Made by a program: the position numbers and the translations under genes. Below the pieces are notes generated by a model, which was not told where the DNA came from, ran no database searches, and was given only the letters and a program-made list of their open reading frames with translations. 64,000 bases of DNA from Candidatus Hermodarchaeota archaeon. Lineage in GTDB: Archaea; Asgardarchaeota; Hermodarchaeia; Hermodarchaeales; Hermodarchaeaceae. The stretch lies in contig JAEOSV010000072.1 in assembly GCA_016840185.1 (NCBI GenBank), forward strand, positions 1 through 64,000, read 5' to 3'. Positions 53,051 to 61,824 of the stretch are shown here, in pieces. Position 1 is the first letter of the stretch. Each line of letters begins with the position of its first letter.

Positions 53051-53299
53051 CTAATCAACAAGATCTACGAGTGCGATGTCTTCGAATGCTCCTGATGGTA
53101 ATTTCCGCCTGATTGTAATGGGTAGAACTCGCTTTTTCAGTTCCAATTCAGCAATCCGAATCGGATCATGAAGATCCGATGTTATTCGAGTCAGAATTGG
53201 TGCTCCCATTGAAATCTGGAGAGCACGCGCTCCCACTACTCGGGATTTTTCATATCGGGTCATTCGTTTAGGACCAATTTCAGGTCCTTTCTTAGACAC
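53051..53299 (-). CDS. rpoK: DNA-directed RNA polymerase subunit K (Rpo6/Rpb6)
   Basis: The 82-residue subunit has the Rpb6/omega core MTRYEKSRVVGARALQISMG and ELELKKRVLPITIRRKLPSG, the archaeal RpoK consensus. It promotes polymerase assembly. It lies 26 nt downstream of the thermosome gene and may be co-transcribed. Confidence 0.95.
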   Translation of the reverse strand: MSKKGPEIGPKRMTRYEKSRVVGARALQISMGAPILTRITSDLHDPIRIAELELKKRVLPITIRRKLPSGAFEDIALVDLVD

Positions 53300-53325
53300 A
53301 TTCTCCGCCTCTTTTATTATGAATT

Positions 53326-54951
53326 TTAGTCATCAAAGTCTTCGCCGCCAGGCATTCCGCCAGGACCACCGGGGCCACCCATACCTTTCGAAGCAATTAC
53401 ATCATCAATACGAAGAAGCATTTGCGCTACTTCACTTGCTGACTTGACTGCTTGGCGCTTAACAACAAGTGGTTCCCAAACATTTGACTTGGCAAGATTT
53501 CCTACTTTGCCTTTTATTCCATCGACGCCAGCACTTATCTCGCCCTTCTCATGACGAGTTTTGAGATCAGCAATGATGTCAATAGTATCAAGCCCTGCAT
53601 TTTCGGCTAAGGTTTTCGGAATGATTTCCATTGCCTCAGCAAACGCAATGACAGCTAACTGTTCACGACCGGGAAGACTTTCAGCATAGTCTTGAAGCTG
53701 TTTAGCTACCTGAATTTCAGGTGCACCGCCACCAGAAACAACTCGACCATCCTCAACCACGTTACGAATCACACACAGTGCATCATGTAACGCTCGGTCC
53801 GCCTCATCGATAACGAGATCGGTACTTCCTCGAAGAAGAATACTAACCGCCTTGGGATTCTTACAGCCTTCAACAAAGACCATTTTATCATCAGCAATTT
53901 TGCGTTCTTCGAGAATTTGAGCTGATCCTAAGTCTTTCTTGGAAAGATCATCAAGATTTGAGATGAGTTTTCCACCAGTAGCACGAGCCAGTTTCTCCAT
54001 ATCGCTTTCTTTGATTCGACGAACGGCGATAATACCTTCCTGTGCCATGAAATGTTGTGCAACATCATCGATTCCCTTTTGACATAGAACGACATTGGCA
54101 CCAACCTTCTTGACCTTGGCTACCATTTCGCGTAACATTCGCTCCTCTTCATCAAGAAAAGCTTGCATCTGAGATACTTCACGAATGTCAATTTTCGCCG
54201 TAAACTCCGTTTTTTCTACTTCAAACGCACTTTGAATGAGGGCAATTTTAGGGTTCTGAACGGTTTTTTCCATTCCAGGGTGCACAATTTCCTTGTCGAG
54301 GACGATGCCTTCAATGAACATCGTATCACGTATCGTTCCGCCCTGTTTCTTTTCAACCTTGACATTATCAAGATCTGCTTGTTTTGTTTCATCCACAGTA
54401 TCGGTAATACGTTTGATAGCTGACACTGCCAAATCCGAAAGGAACTTTCGATATTCAGATACCACCTTTGATTGCATGGATGTCATAGCGACTTTCTTAA
54501 GCATTGCATCAGTAGAATCATCTACAGCAATAGAATCTAACCCGGCAAGAGCTTTTTCTGTCGCCTTGCGATATCCTTCAACAATAACAGTTGGGTGAAT
54601 CTTTTGATCAATCAGAGCTTCAGCTTGTTTTAACAATTCACCTGCTAATACAACAGCGGATGTGGTTCCATCACCCACTTCATCATCTTGGGTTTTTGCC
54701 ACTTCGACAATCATCTTAGCAGCAGGATGTTCCACATCGATTTCCTTTAGAATTGTAGCTCCGTCATTAGTAATTGTAACATCTCCGAAGCTGTCAACCA
54801 GCATCTTATCTTGTCCTTTTGGACCAAGCGCTGTTCGAATAGCTTCTGCAATTGCTACGGCCGCCATTATGTTATTATGTTGAGCATCACGGCCACGTTC
54901 TCGCTTTGTACCTTCTTTCAGTAATAGTACGGGGGTTCCACCCATTGACAT
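53326..54951 (-). CDS. thsA: Thermosome subunit (group II chaperonin)
   Basis: The 541-residue chaperonin has the N-terminal [40 protein letters not shown], the ATP-binding [15 protein letters not shown], a VVSGGGAPE hinge and a Gly/Met-rich C-terminus ([14 protein letters not shown]). It is a CCT-like ring subunit that folds proteins. It has its own TATA box and GAGGTGA SD upstream. Confidence 0.97.
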   Translation of the reverse strand: MSMGGTPVLLLKEGTKRERGRDAQHNNIMAAVAIAEAIRTALGPKGQDKMLVDSFGDVTITNDGATILKEIDVEHPAAKMIVEVAKTQDDEVGDGTTSAVVLAGELLKQAEALIDQKIHPTVIVEGYRKATEKALAGLDSIAVDDSTDAMLKKVAMTSMQSKVVSEYRKFLSDLAVSAIKRITDTVDETKQADLDNVKVEKKQGGTIRDTMFIEGIVLDKEIVHPGMEKTVQNPKIALIQSAFEVEKTEFTAKIDIREVSQMQAFLDEEERMLREMVAKVKKVGANVVLCQKGIDDVAQHFMAQEGIIAVRRIKESDMEKLARATGGKLISNLDDLSKKDLGSAQILEERKIADDKMVFVEGCKNPKAVSILLRGSTDLVIDEADRALHDALCVIRNVVEDGRVVSGGGAPEIQVAKQLQDYAESLPGREQLAVIAFAEAMEIIPKTLAENAGLDTIDIIADLKTRHEKGEISAGVDGIKGKVGNLAKSNVWEPLVVKRQAVKSASEVAQMLLRIDDVIASKGMGGPGGPGGMPGGEDFDD

Positions 54952-55000
54952 GGTGGGTCACCTCTTTGGATAAAAGTAAGGAAGTTGCACTTTGCGCTTC

Positions 55001-55009
55001 AATATAAGC
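55001..55009 (-). promoter_or_regulatory. TATA box of the thermosome gene
   Basis: The minus-strand sequence GCTTATATT is 50 nt before the thermosome ATG. A start site 25 nt downstream would give a leader holding the GAGGTGA SD. Confidence 0.6.
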
Positions 55010-55039
55010 GTTTCTCTAGTCCCTACATAATTTTCCCCA

Positions 55040-56161
55040 CTATAGACGGAGTCTTCCTCCAAGCAAACCAATATTGCCGATGTGAGGAGGTCTCCCCAGT
55101 TCACGCTTGACAGCATCATAGCAACGTTGTGCTTGATCCAAAGGTGTAACTGGTAAATCTCGCATTAGATGGCGCGGATGAAAAATCAAAAGACTGTACT
55201 TTATCGAAGGCTGATTGAGCTTTTTCAGAAAACGAGCAATCCGCGTCACCTCAAACTCATCTACATAATGAGGAACAAGAAGTGTAGTAGCCATTAAAGG
55301 AGGATAATCGCGGTCCTCAAAAGAGAGAGAATTGGCTAACATTGAAAAATTATCAAAACAAGCCTTTTTTGGTATTCCGCAGAGCGCTTGATAAACTGGT
55401 TCAGAAAAAGCCTTCAAATCGAATTTAATAATTCCGCCACTTTCCTCAACTAATCGACCGATTTTTTTCATTAGATTAGGATTTCCATGACCATTCATTT
55501 CGAAGCATTGTCGAAGTAGTCGGTTATTATATCGAGTTTTGCATTCTTCCATGAATTTTATTACAAATGGTAATTGCGGTTCTGGCGAACCGCCAAAATA
55601 ACAAATACAAGAAATCTTCGAATTACTTTCAATAACAGAAAGCAAATCCTCGCACTCAACCAGTGTTCCTTGTGAAATTTGCTTGTGGGACACATTTTGG
55701 CAAAACAAACAATCCAAACTGCATCCATAGAAAAATACCGCTAAATTCGAATAACCATATTCAGGTCCTTGTTTCATTGCCCATTTTGGATATCCAATCC
55801 CAGTCCCACCAGGACAGAAATATGATCCACAGCAATTCGTAGTATGTGGATCAAAATAATAATGCAATAGTGCCTTTGAGGCTGAAACTTTCTGTTCAAG
55901 ACGCCCACTGTGATTTTCACGTAATCCACAATAACCAATAGATTCAGATGGAATACGACACCCGTTTGAGCAAATTTTACATTGAATTCCTTTGTCTGAT
56001 TTTGGAATACTTTCAGGTAATCCAAATAGATATGAACGCCATTTATGGGCGTTCTGAACGAGTTCTGTAGTCTCATCTGGTGAGGAACGTAAACAAGATG
56101 CACAAACAGGAAGAACTTCTGCGAGGCCTGTTTGTTGCTGGCATATTATACACTGAATCAT
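55040..56161 (-). CDS. Radical SAM protein, PflA/COG1180-like
   Basis: This 373-residue protein has CX3CX2C at C147/C151/C154 (YGCSLDCLFCQN), two upstream cysteine knuckles (C4, C7, C20, C23; C61, C64, C68), and GIIKFDLKAFSEPVYQALCG as in PflA-type activating enzymes. The Cys-rich N-terminal domain (CIICQQQTGLAEVLPVC) looks like a zinc ribbon. I use the ATG at 56161 rather than the longer frame. It is divergent from the DNA ligase gene. The substrate is unknown; a related group is AmmeMemoRadiSam. Confidence 0.8.
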   Translation of the reverse strand: MIQCIICQQQTGLAEVLPVCASCLRSSPDETTELVQNAHKWRSYLFGLPESIPKSDKGIQCKICSNGCRIPSESIGYCGLRENHSGRLEQKVSASKALLHYYFDPHTTNCCGSYFCPGGTGIGYPKWAMKQGPEYGYSNLAVFFYGCSLDCLFCQNVSHKQISQGTLVECEDLLSVIESNSKISCICYFGGSPEPQLPFVIKFMEECKTRYNNRLLRQCFEMNGHGNPNLMKKIGRLVEESGGIIKFDLKAFSEPVYQALCGIPKKACFDNFSMLANSLSFEDRDYPPLMATTLLVPHYVDEFEVTRIARFLKKLNQPSIKYSLLIFHPRHLMRDLPVTPLDQAQRCYDAVKRELGRPPHIGNIGLLGGRLRL

Positions 56162-56269
56162 CTTCAGTTTAGTTATGACAAGAAAAGGCAAAAGGCTTCC
56201 GTTGTTTCTGGTGGGTACTGTGAGTAGCCTTTTAGTGTGAAGACGTATCTGAAATACTGGCGAGTAAAA

Positions 56270-58045
56270 TTGCAGTATCGCGAGGTTTGTCAATACTACA
56301 ATCGGTTAGAAAACACTACCAAACGACTAGAAATGATCGATATTCTAGCAGAACTACTCTCGAACCTAGCCAATACTACCGATGCAGAGACTATAGGCAA
56401 GTTGGTTTACCTTACCCAAGGAAAGCTCTATCCAGATTGGACTGGGAAACCCGAAATTGGAATAGCAGAGAAAATGGCTATCAACGCAATTGCAATCGCA
56501 TTAGGAATTACTTCCAAACAGGTAACTGAAGCTGTAAACACTACCGGAGATATCGGCACTGCCTGTGAACAGTTACTCACAACGAAAAGACAAACCGCTC
56601 TTTTTCAAGAACCTCTTTCAATCCACCAAGTCTTTGAATCGTTGGAAAAAATTGCCTCCGCGCAAGGAGCAGGAAGTGCTGATCTTAAAATACGAACACT
56701 GGCCGGATTGATTAATGCGGCAGTCCCACTTGAAGCAAGATATTTACTTCGAACAGTTACCGGGGCTTTGAGATTAGGCATCGCAGAGATGACGGTCATC
56801 GATGCACTGGCCTTAGCTTTCGCTGGTGGAAAAGAACACCGGGATGTAATCGAACGGGGTTATAACATCACGAGCGATTTGGGATACATTTCGGAACTAA
56901 TTGCATTTGAAGGACTTCAAAGTGTAGAGAAGGTGAAAGTTACAGTTGGGAAACCAATTCGTATGATGGCTGCGCAAAAACTTTCAACACCACAAGAAAT
57001 TATGGAAAAACTTGAGGGTAAGCTAGCAAGTGAATGGAAACTCGATGGGGAGCGCATGCAAATTCATAAAGATCAAGACACAATTACCATTTTTTCTCGT
57101 CGACTCGAACAAATAACGTCGATGTATCCAGATATTGTTCGTCTAGCAAAAACAAAGCTAGATGCTGACCAATGTATTGTGGAGGGTGAAGCTGTCGCGG
57201 TCGATAAACAAGACCCTCAGAGGCTCCTACCCTTTCAGGTCTTGATGCGACGCAGAAGGAAATACAAAATTGAAGAAATGGTTAAACAAATTCCAGTTGC
57301 AATCTTCTTTTTTGATTGTTTATTCAAAGATGGGAGTGACTTCACTGAGAAATCATATTTACTTCGTCGGGATCAACTGGAACAAATTATCATACCAAGT
57401 GAATATACTCGGCTTGTTCCATCCCAAGAACAATCAAACGCTTCTGAAATCGAAACTATGTTTCGTGAATCTATCAATCAGGGTGGGGAAGGGCTCATCG
57501 TAAAATCCACCAGTTCTGATTCAATTTATCGTGCTGGAGCTCGGAGTTGGCTTTGGGTTAAACTCAAAGAATCATACCAAGCTCAAGCAATTGGACCTGT
57601 TGATCTCGTCGTTGTTGGTGCTTTCTGGGGAAGAGGACGGCGGGCGAAAACCTATGGTGCTCTTTTGGCGGCAGTTCGTGATGAAGAAAGTGGCGAATTT
57701 AAAACCGTATGTAAGGTTGGAACTGGATTCAGTGATGAAGAACTTGAAAAACTACCTGAACGCCTTAAACCACACCTACTTTCCACTAGGGATGCATTAG
57801 TTGATTCGAAAATGAAAGCTGATGTATGGTTCAGACCTGCTCTGGTTTTTCAGGTGGTAGGGGACGAAATCACACGAAGCCCAGTACATACATGCGCATA
57901 TAATCAGATTGCTCCAAACGAAGGGCTAGCTATAAGGTTTCCCCGATTTGATGGCACTTGGCGCTATGATAAATCTCCTGAAGAGGCTACCTCAGCTAAA
58001 GATATTATTACAGCTTATGAGTCACAAATAAAAATCAAAAAATAA
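56270..58045 (+). CDS. lig: ATP-dependent DNA ligase
   Basis: This 591-residue ligase seals nicks in replication and repair. The catalytic Lys is K257 in the motif EWKLDGERMQIHK, with SRRLEQITSMYPDI as motif III region and GEGLIVKST as motif IV/V. The N-terminal DNA-binding domain reads YYNRLENTTKRLEMIDILAE. The longest frame starts with a GTG at 56237, but TTG 56270 aligns best with the archaeal consensus start Y-x-x-V/L. It is a typical archaeal ligase of about 600 residues. Confidence 0.9.
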   Translation: MQYREVCQYYNRLENTTKRLEMIDILAELLSNLANTTDAETIGKLVYLTQGKLYPDWTGKPEIGIAEKMAINAIAIALGITSKQVTEAVNTTGDIGTACEQLLTTKRQTALFQEPLSIHQVFESLEKIASAQGAGSADLKIRTLAGLINAAVPLEARYLLRTVTGALRLGIAEMTVIDALALAFAGGKEHRDVIERGYNITSDLGYISELIAFEGLQSVEKVKVTVGKPIRMMAAQKLSTPQEIMEKLEGKLASEWKLDGERMQIHKDQDTITIFSRRLEQITSMYPDIVRLAKTKLDADQCIVEGEAVAVDKQDPQRLLPFQVLMRRRRKYKIEEMVKQIPVAIFFFDCLFKDGSDFTEKSYLLRRDQLEQIIIPSEYTRLVPSQEQSNASEIETMFRESINQGGEGLIVKSTSSDSIYRAGARSWLWVKLKESYQAQAIGPVDLVVVGAFWGRGRRAKTYGALLAAVRDEESGEFKTVCKVGTGFSDEELEKLPERLKPHLLSTRDALVDSKMKADVWFRPALVFQVVGDEITRSPVHTCAYNQIAPNEGLAIRFPRFDGTWRYDKSPEEATSAKDIITAYESQIKIKK

Positions 58046-58049
58046 ATCG

Positions 58050-58328
58050 TCATTTTATTAGTGCTGCAAGTACACTCTTCGGTGGCATGTCTAAAATTAG
58101 TACAATTTTCTTCGAAGCTTTTTCGCCGGAGATAATTCGAATGCTCTGTGTCGGTATATCAAGTTTCTTTCCTAGGACCCTTAAGACCTCAATGTTAGCT
58201 TGATTACGGGTTGCTGCAGCCTTGACATGAACGAAACAAACTTCTTCTTCAAGTATGATTACCTGTTTTTTCGAACGTGGTTTTACGTGAATATTCAGTA
58301 AGGTTCCCTTATTGTGTGGCTTAATCAT
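58050..58328 (-). CDS. DUF167 (YggU) family protein
   Basis: The 92-residue protein has LNIHVKPRSKKQVIILEEEV, VHVKAAATRNQANIEVLRVL and IRIISGEKASKKIVLI, the complete DUF167 pattern (KPxSKK ... A-x-x-G-x-A-N-x-x-x-L). The function of this universal small family is unclear. A TTG at 58364 is an alternative start. It is convergent with lig and divergent from the profilin gene. Confidence 0.85.
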   Translation of the reverse strand: MIKPHNKGTLLNIHVKPRSKKQVIILEEEVCFVHVKAAATRNQANIEVLRVLGKKLDIPTQSIRIISGEKASKKIVLILDMPPKSVLAALIK

Positions 58329-58417
58329 TGGTATCTGCCAGAACCTTTTAGTAAGCGATTTCAAAAATGTCTTATTATATTAACTGTATTCTGGCAGTGA
58401 GAGGTGTAGGCACAAAA

Positions 58418-58789
58418 ATGTCTGAAAATATCCAAGCATGGGTCAACTACATGCAACAAGTCGACAATACTATCATGGCAGTTTCGGTTATACGAAGTGA
58501 CGGCACTGTACTATTTACAACACCCAACTGGACCATCACTGGTGCTGAAATCCTTTCAGCCATCCAAAATAAACCACCTAGCATAACCATTCAAGGCGTG
58601 AAGTACAGCACAATCCAAGTCACTGATCATCATTTAGTAGCCACTAATGTTCGTGGTCAAGGCTCTATTGTAATCACTGCTGCTCGTGACAAGGGTTATG
58701 TCATAGCCTATGTTTCTCCTCAAGGCGATGTACAAGGCGCCTATATTGAAATCGCAAAAGCGTCTGCTAACATCGGAGGATTCATGTAA
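58418..58789 (+). CDS. Profilin (Asgard type)
   Basis: This 123-residue protein fits profilin: N-terminal W-V-N-Y-M helix, VIRSDGTVLFTTPNWTITGA then EILSAIQNKPPSITIQGVKY, TDHHLVATNVRGQGSIVIT (actin-binding beta face, where the R-G-x-G of eukaryotic profilins is found), and a C-terminal helix DVQGAYIEIAKASANIGGFM. Profilin binds actin monomers and, in Asgard archaea, works with their actins. It is an archaeal homologue of a eukaryotic signature protein and the main support for Asgard origin. The ATG at 58418 follows GAGGTG. A TATA-like TTATTATATT occurs near 58372-58384. Confidence 0.87.
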   Translation: MSENIQAWVNYMQQVDNTIMAVSVIRSDGTVLFTTPNWTITGAEILSAIQNKPPSITIQGVKYSTIQVTDHHLVATNVRGQGSIVITAARDKGYVIAYVSPQGDVQGAYIEIAKASANIGGFM

Positions 58790-58855
58790 TTTTTGCTGCA
58801 CCCTTATCACCAAATTTACTAAATGTCTTAAAGCAAAAGTTGCTCCACTTTGGGA

Positions 58856-59302
58856 GTGTGCATATCCATAAATCCATCTCGGCGTTCCAAAAAATCTTCT
58901 TCCAAGACAGGAATAAGTGACGAATCTCAAAGGGAACAGTGGATGCATGATCTTCGGCGAAAACGCGATCTTCAAGTGACTGGTAAACCAAAACCTTCAC
59001 GGAATCGGAATCTTGAGGGGTTGAAGCAACTTTTGAAATCGGAAGGTTTCAAAATTCGCGGGAATAGAATGCTCATCCAGCGTGATGAGGCCACTTTCGA
59101 AGTCGATTTAAAAATGGGACATGTGTATGCATTGAGGGAAGGCGAAGAACCTTTAGTATTGTGTGTAACGCTCGAGTCTACACCCTGGGCCAACGTTGAC
59201 AATCTCTCGAATTTTGACTTATTTCTTCTCTCGATAGTCTATCTACTCGCTCGTGAACCCATACCGCAAAGTATCACAGAGCAACTTGATAGCAAATCCT
59301 GA
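58856..59302 (+). CDS. Hypothetical basic protein
   Basis: This protein of about 148 residues is very basic at the N-terminus (NPSRRSKKSSSKTG ... LRRKRDLQVTGKPKPSRNRN), then has a compact C-terminal domain (LKSEGFKIRGNRMLIQRDEA ... FLLSIVYLLAREPIPQSITE). It is not recognised; the tail suggests nucleic-acid binding. Start uncertain: GTG 58856 and TTG 58850 are the canonical choices, but GGGAG (58852-58856) lies 5 nt before an in-frame ATA at 58862, which may be the actual start. Confidence 0.55.
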   Translation: MCISINPSRRSKKSSSKTGISDESQREQWMHDLRRKRDLQVTGKPKPSRNRNLEGLKQLLKSEGFKIRGNRMLIQRDEATFEVDLKMGHVYALREGEEPLVLCVTLESTPWANVDNLSNFDLFLLSIVYLLAREPIPQSITEQLDSKS

Positions 59303-59414
59303 TGCTCCGTTTATAATAGCTTCAACTCAGTTTGAATTATAGCATTGGTGAAAAATGCGGAAACACTTATAGCCATAAAATATTGAATCGTCAATCCCCG
59401 TGGAGGGATACTTT

Positions 59415-60419
59415 ATGGCTGTAAAAGTTGCCATTAACGGTCTAGGCCGCATAGGTCGAAACTTCCTTCGTGGAATTATCCACAAAAAAGATGTCGAACT
59501 CGTTGCCGCAAACGATTTAGGGAACGCCCCGATTCTAGCCCATCTCTTACGATATGACTCCATTTATGGTCAATATGAGGGTACTATCAAAACTGCCAAT
59601 AAAGAGCTAGTCGTCGATAATCATTCAATTAAACTATTTCAAGAGAGAGACCCTGCAAAGCTCCCATGGAAAAAACTCGGTGTTGACATCGCCATCGAAG
59701 CAACAGGCGTTTTTCGAGATCGTGATAAAGCCGCTTTGCACCTTCAAGCAGGCGCTCGTAAGGTTATCATTTCAGCTCCTGGAAAAGGAGAAGACGCCAT
59801 GTTTGTATTAGGAGTAAATGACGATACCTATGATCCCGAAAACCATCACATAATCTCAAACGCTTCTTGCACTACCAACTGCTTTGCGCCTGTAATCAAG
59901 GTTCTTCTAGAAAATTATGGAATCAAACATGGTTTCATGTCTACAATCCATGGTTACACTCTTGATCAACGCCTTCTTGACGCAATTCACAAAGATTTTC
60001 GACGAGCACGCGCTGCTGCCGTCAATATCATTCCTACAACCACGGGCGCTGCAAAAGCAACTACTCGCCTGTTTCCTCAGCTAGAAGGAAAAATGGCTGC
60101 AATGTCATATCGTGTACCCGTTCCTGATGGGTCCATAATTGATCTCAGCGTTGAACTTGAAAAATCCACTACAAAAGATGAACTCAATCAAACCTTCCTC
60201 AAAGCTTCTCAGACTCACCTTAAAGGAATTCTTCAATACAATCAGGATCCAATCGTGTCAACAGATATCATTGGTAATCCTCATTCATCGATATTTGATG
60301 CTGAACTAACTGAAATTCTCGACGACAACTTCGCCCATGTCGTTTCTTGGTATGATAACGAAGCTGGTTTCAGCACCCGATTGATTGAGCTTACTCAAAT
60401 GGTAGCTTCGAAGATGTAA
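59415..60419 (+). CDS. gap: Glyceraldehyde-3-phosphate dehydrogenase, class I
   Basis: The 334-residue enzyme has INGLGRIGRNFLRGI and the active-site SNASCTTNCFAPV (C152) with the conserved His in IHGYT. This is the bacterial/eukaryotic class I fold, not the class II GAPDH of most archaea. It probably oxidises or reduces G3P; the coenzyme preference is not decided by the sequence (AANDLG after the second beta-strand). Start is the ATG at 59415 after GGAGGG; GTG 59400 adds five residues. A bidirectional hairpin follows the stop. Confidence 0.92.
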   Translation: MAVKVAINGLGRIGRNFLRGIIHKKDVELVAANDLGNAPILAHLLRYDSIYGQYEGTIKTANKELVVDNHSIKLFQERDPAKLPWKKLGVDIAIEATGVFRDRDKAALHLQAGARKVIISAPGKGEDAMFVLGVNDDTYDPENHHIISNASCTTNCFAPVIKVLLENYGIKHGFMSTIHGYTLDQRLLDAIHKDFRRARAAAVNIIPTTTGAAKATTRLFPQLEGKMAAMSYRVPVPDGSIIDLSVELEKSTTKDELNQTFLKASQTHLKGILQYNQDPIVSTDIIGNPHSSIFDAELTEILDDNFAHVVSWYDNEAGFSTRLIELTQMVASKM

Positions 60420-60422
60420 AAA

Positions 60423-60464
60423 AAGAAACACGAGGTCCATTTTGTGGACCTCACCATGTTTCTT
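60423..60464. terminator. Bidirectional terminator-like hairpin between gap and the HTH gene
   Basis: A strong stem GAGGTCCA/TGGACCTC with loop TTTTG is extended outward by AAGAAACA/TGTTTCTT through a small internal bulge. It sits between the stop codons of the convergent genes and could terminate both. Hairpin terminators are not the main archaeal mode, so a different RNA role is possible. Confidence 0.55.
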
Positions 60465-60849
60465 AACTTGTATCGGGTTCAGGGAGACGCTGCAATAGAA
60501 GTTGACCACCAAAAGAAAGAGAAAGAGTTGTTCGCTGGGTTCTTGATGGATTAGTCAATAATAATCCAGCGTTTTTGAGAACTTTCAAATTGAACTTCGT
60601 TGTACTCAGTGGTAGTTGCCAGTTTCTTGCTAAATACTCAGCAAGTGCAGTTGGAGAGAGGTCTGAGTGGTAACGTAGTGCCTGACGTGTCGCAAATAAT
60701 AGGAAACGTTGTTTTTTGGTTAACCGTGTCTTCGCCAGAAGTGTGAAAGCATTTGCAAGTTGTTGAAAATTATTCTCTTGAAAATCAGATGAACTAAATT
60801 CATCAAAGCGGTCGTCTTTGGTGGAGGATTTCGCAGCCAACCCCATCAT
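60463..60849 (-). CDS. Winged-helix DNA-binding protein
   Basis: The 128-residue protein has a helical N-terminal part (NNFQQLANAFTLLAKTRLTK) and a winged helix: YHSDLSPTALAEYLARNWQL then PLSTTKFNLKVLKNAGLLL, ending in a short tail (RLPEPDTS). It is a probable transcription regulator of unknown target. Its stop overlaps the terminator hairpin. Confidence 0.65.
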   Translation of the reverse strand: MMGLAAKSSTKDDRFDEFSSSDFQENNFQQLANAFTLLAKTRLTKKQRFLLFATRQALRYHSDLSPTALAEYLARNWQLPLSTTKFNLKVLKNAGLLLTNPSRTQRTTLSLSFGGQLLLQRLPEPDTS

Positions 60850-61015
60850 GATCTGTTGCCATGCATAGCACCTCCAAATTTATTCAAATTTAAGTGATTC
60901 ACAACAAGACACCACTCTGTTTTAACGTTTTGGTCAAAAAAAATTGACTAGAATCAAATGGTTAATGTTTATCATTGCACTGAAAATGACCAATCATTCT
61001 ATGCTGAAAAAGATC

Positions 61016-61408
61016 TCAACGAGTCGTTTTCAAGTAGGGAATCGAAGTTGTCGAAAGTACTATTACAAAGGTGAATATCCAAACGATTAATGCCGTATTG
61101 ACGAGAAAAACTAGATTCCAAAGAAGAAACAAAAGAATTGGCACAAAACCAGTTGCACTTATTGAGCCAGCCCAAAGAATATTTACAAACCAAATTTGCT
61201 TCGATCGAGGTGGAATGGGCCTCGTAAACAAGGAGCTCATTATAATCAAGTGAACTATTACAAATAACAAGACCATGAAAACGATGTAAAGGAATATTAG
61301 AACAATTTGCGCGAGTACAGTATATAGAAGCGCAGAAGGGAGTTGGGTTAAAAGCAACGTTATGATAGTAAAAATAAAACCTGCATTAAGAGCACTCGCA
61401 GAGGTCAT
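61016..61408 (-). CDS. Four-helix membrane protein, hypothetical
   Basis: This 130-residue protein is very hydrophobic with four probable helices: FIFTIITLLLTQLPSALLYT, LIFLYIVFMVLLFVIVHLII, WFVNILWAGSISATGFVPIL and FLVNTALIVWIFTFVIVLST. The basic loop FTRPIPPRSKQ lies between helices 2 and 3. No family recognised; a small integral membrane protein. Confidence 0.5.
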   Translation of the reverse strand: MTSASALNAGFIFTIITLLLTQLPSALLYTVLAQIVLIFLYIVFMVLLFVIVHLIIMSSLFTRPIPPRSKQIWFVNILWAGSISATGFVPILLFLLWNLVFLVNTALIVWIFTFVIVLSTTSIPYLKTTR

Positions 61409-61536
61409 TGTTGATAGGTGCCGCGTATATTGAGAATAATTCTCATCTGATTTTGACAGTTATAGCACTCCCGACATGTTTCCACTGTGAATCCTTTTAT
61501 TGCTATTCCTTTTGAGATATCTTAGGTGAAAGTTGT

Positions 61537-61710
61537 TTGAAAGATTTCGACTTTGAATATGTCTGTGTGCAAGTAAATCATCACAAGAATATTGCCAGCA
61601 CAATTGCTGAATATCAAAAAGAAGGCTGGCGCCTTCATACCTATCAAACAGCCGGTGATCCAAACTGGATTAACCATTATCTCCTCTTTCAACGAGAAAT
61701 AACTTGGTAA
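61537..61710 (+). CDS. Small DUF4177-like protein
   Basis: This 57-residue protein reads FDFEYVCVQVNHHKNIASTI followed by AEYQKEGWRLHTYQTAG and HYLLFQREITW. The pattern 'F-E-Y ... Y-x-x-x-G-W-x-L-h ... H-Y-L-L-F-x-R' is that of the small DUF4177 family. A TTG start lies 7 nt after AGGTGA. It was not listed as a longer frame and has no known function. Confidence 0.65.
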   Translation: MKDFDFEYVCVQVNHHKNIASTIAEYQKEGWRLHTYQTAGDPNWINHYLLFQREITW

Positions 61711-61824
61711 GGTCAGCAAGAGTGATTTGGTTTCCTACTCTTTATCTTAGGTCTCTTCACAAAACGTTATTATAACGGATGTTGGAGTTAAGGAAATTGA
61801 AACCATTACTGGGGACGACGATTA

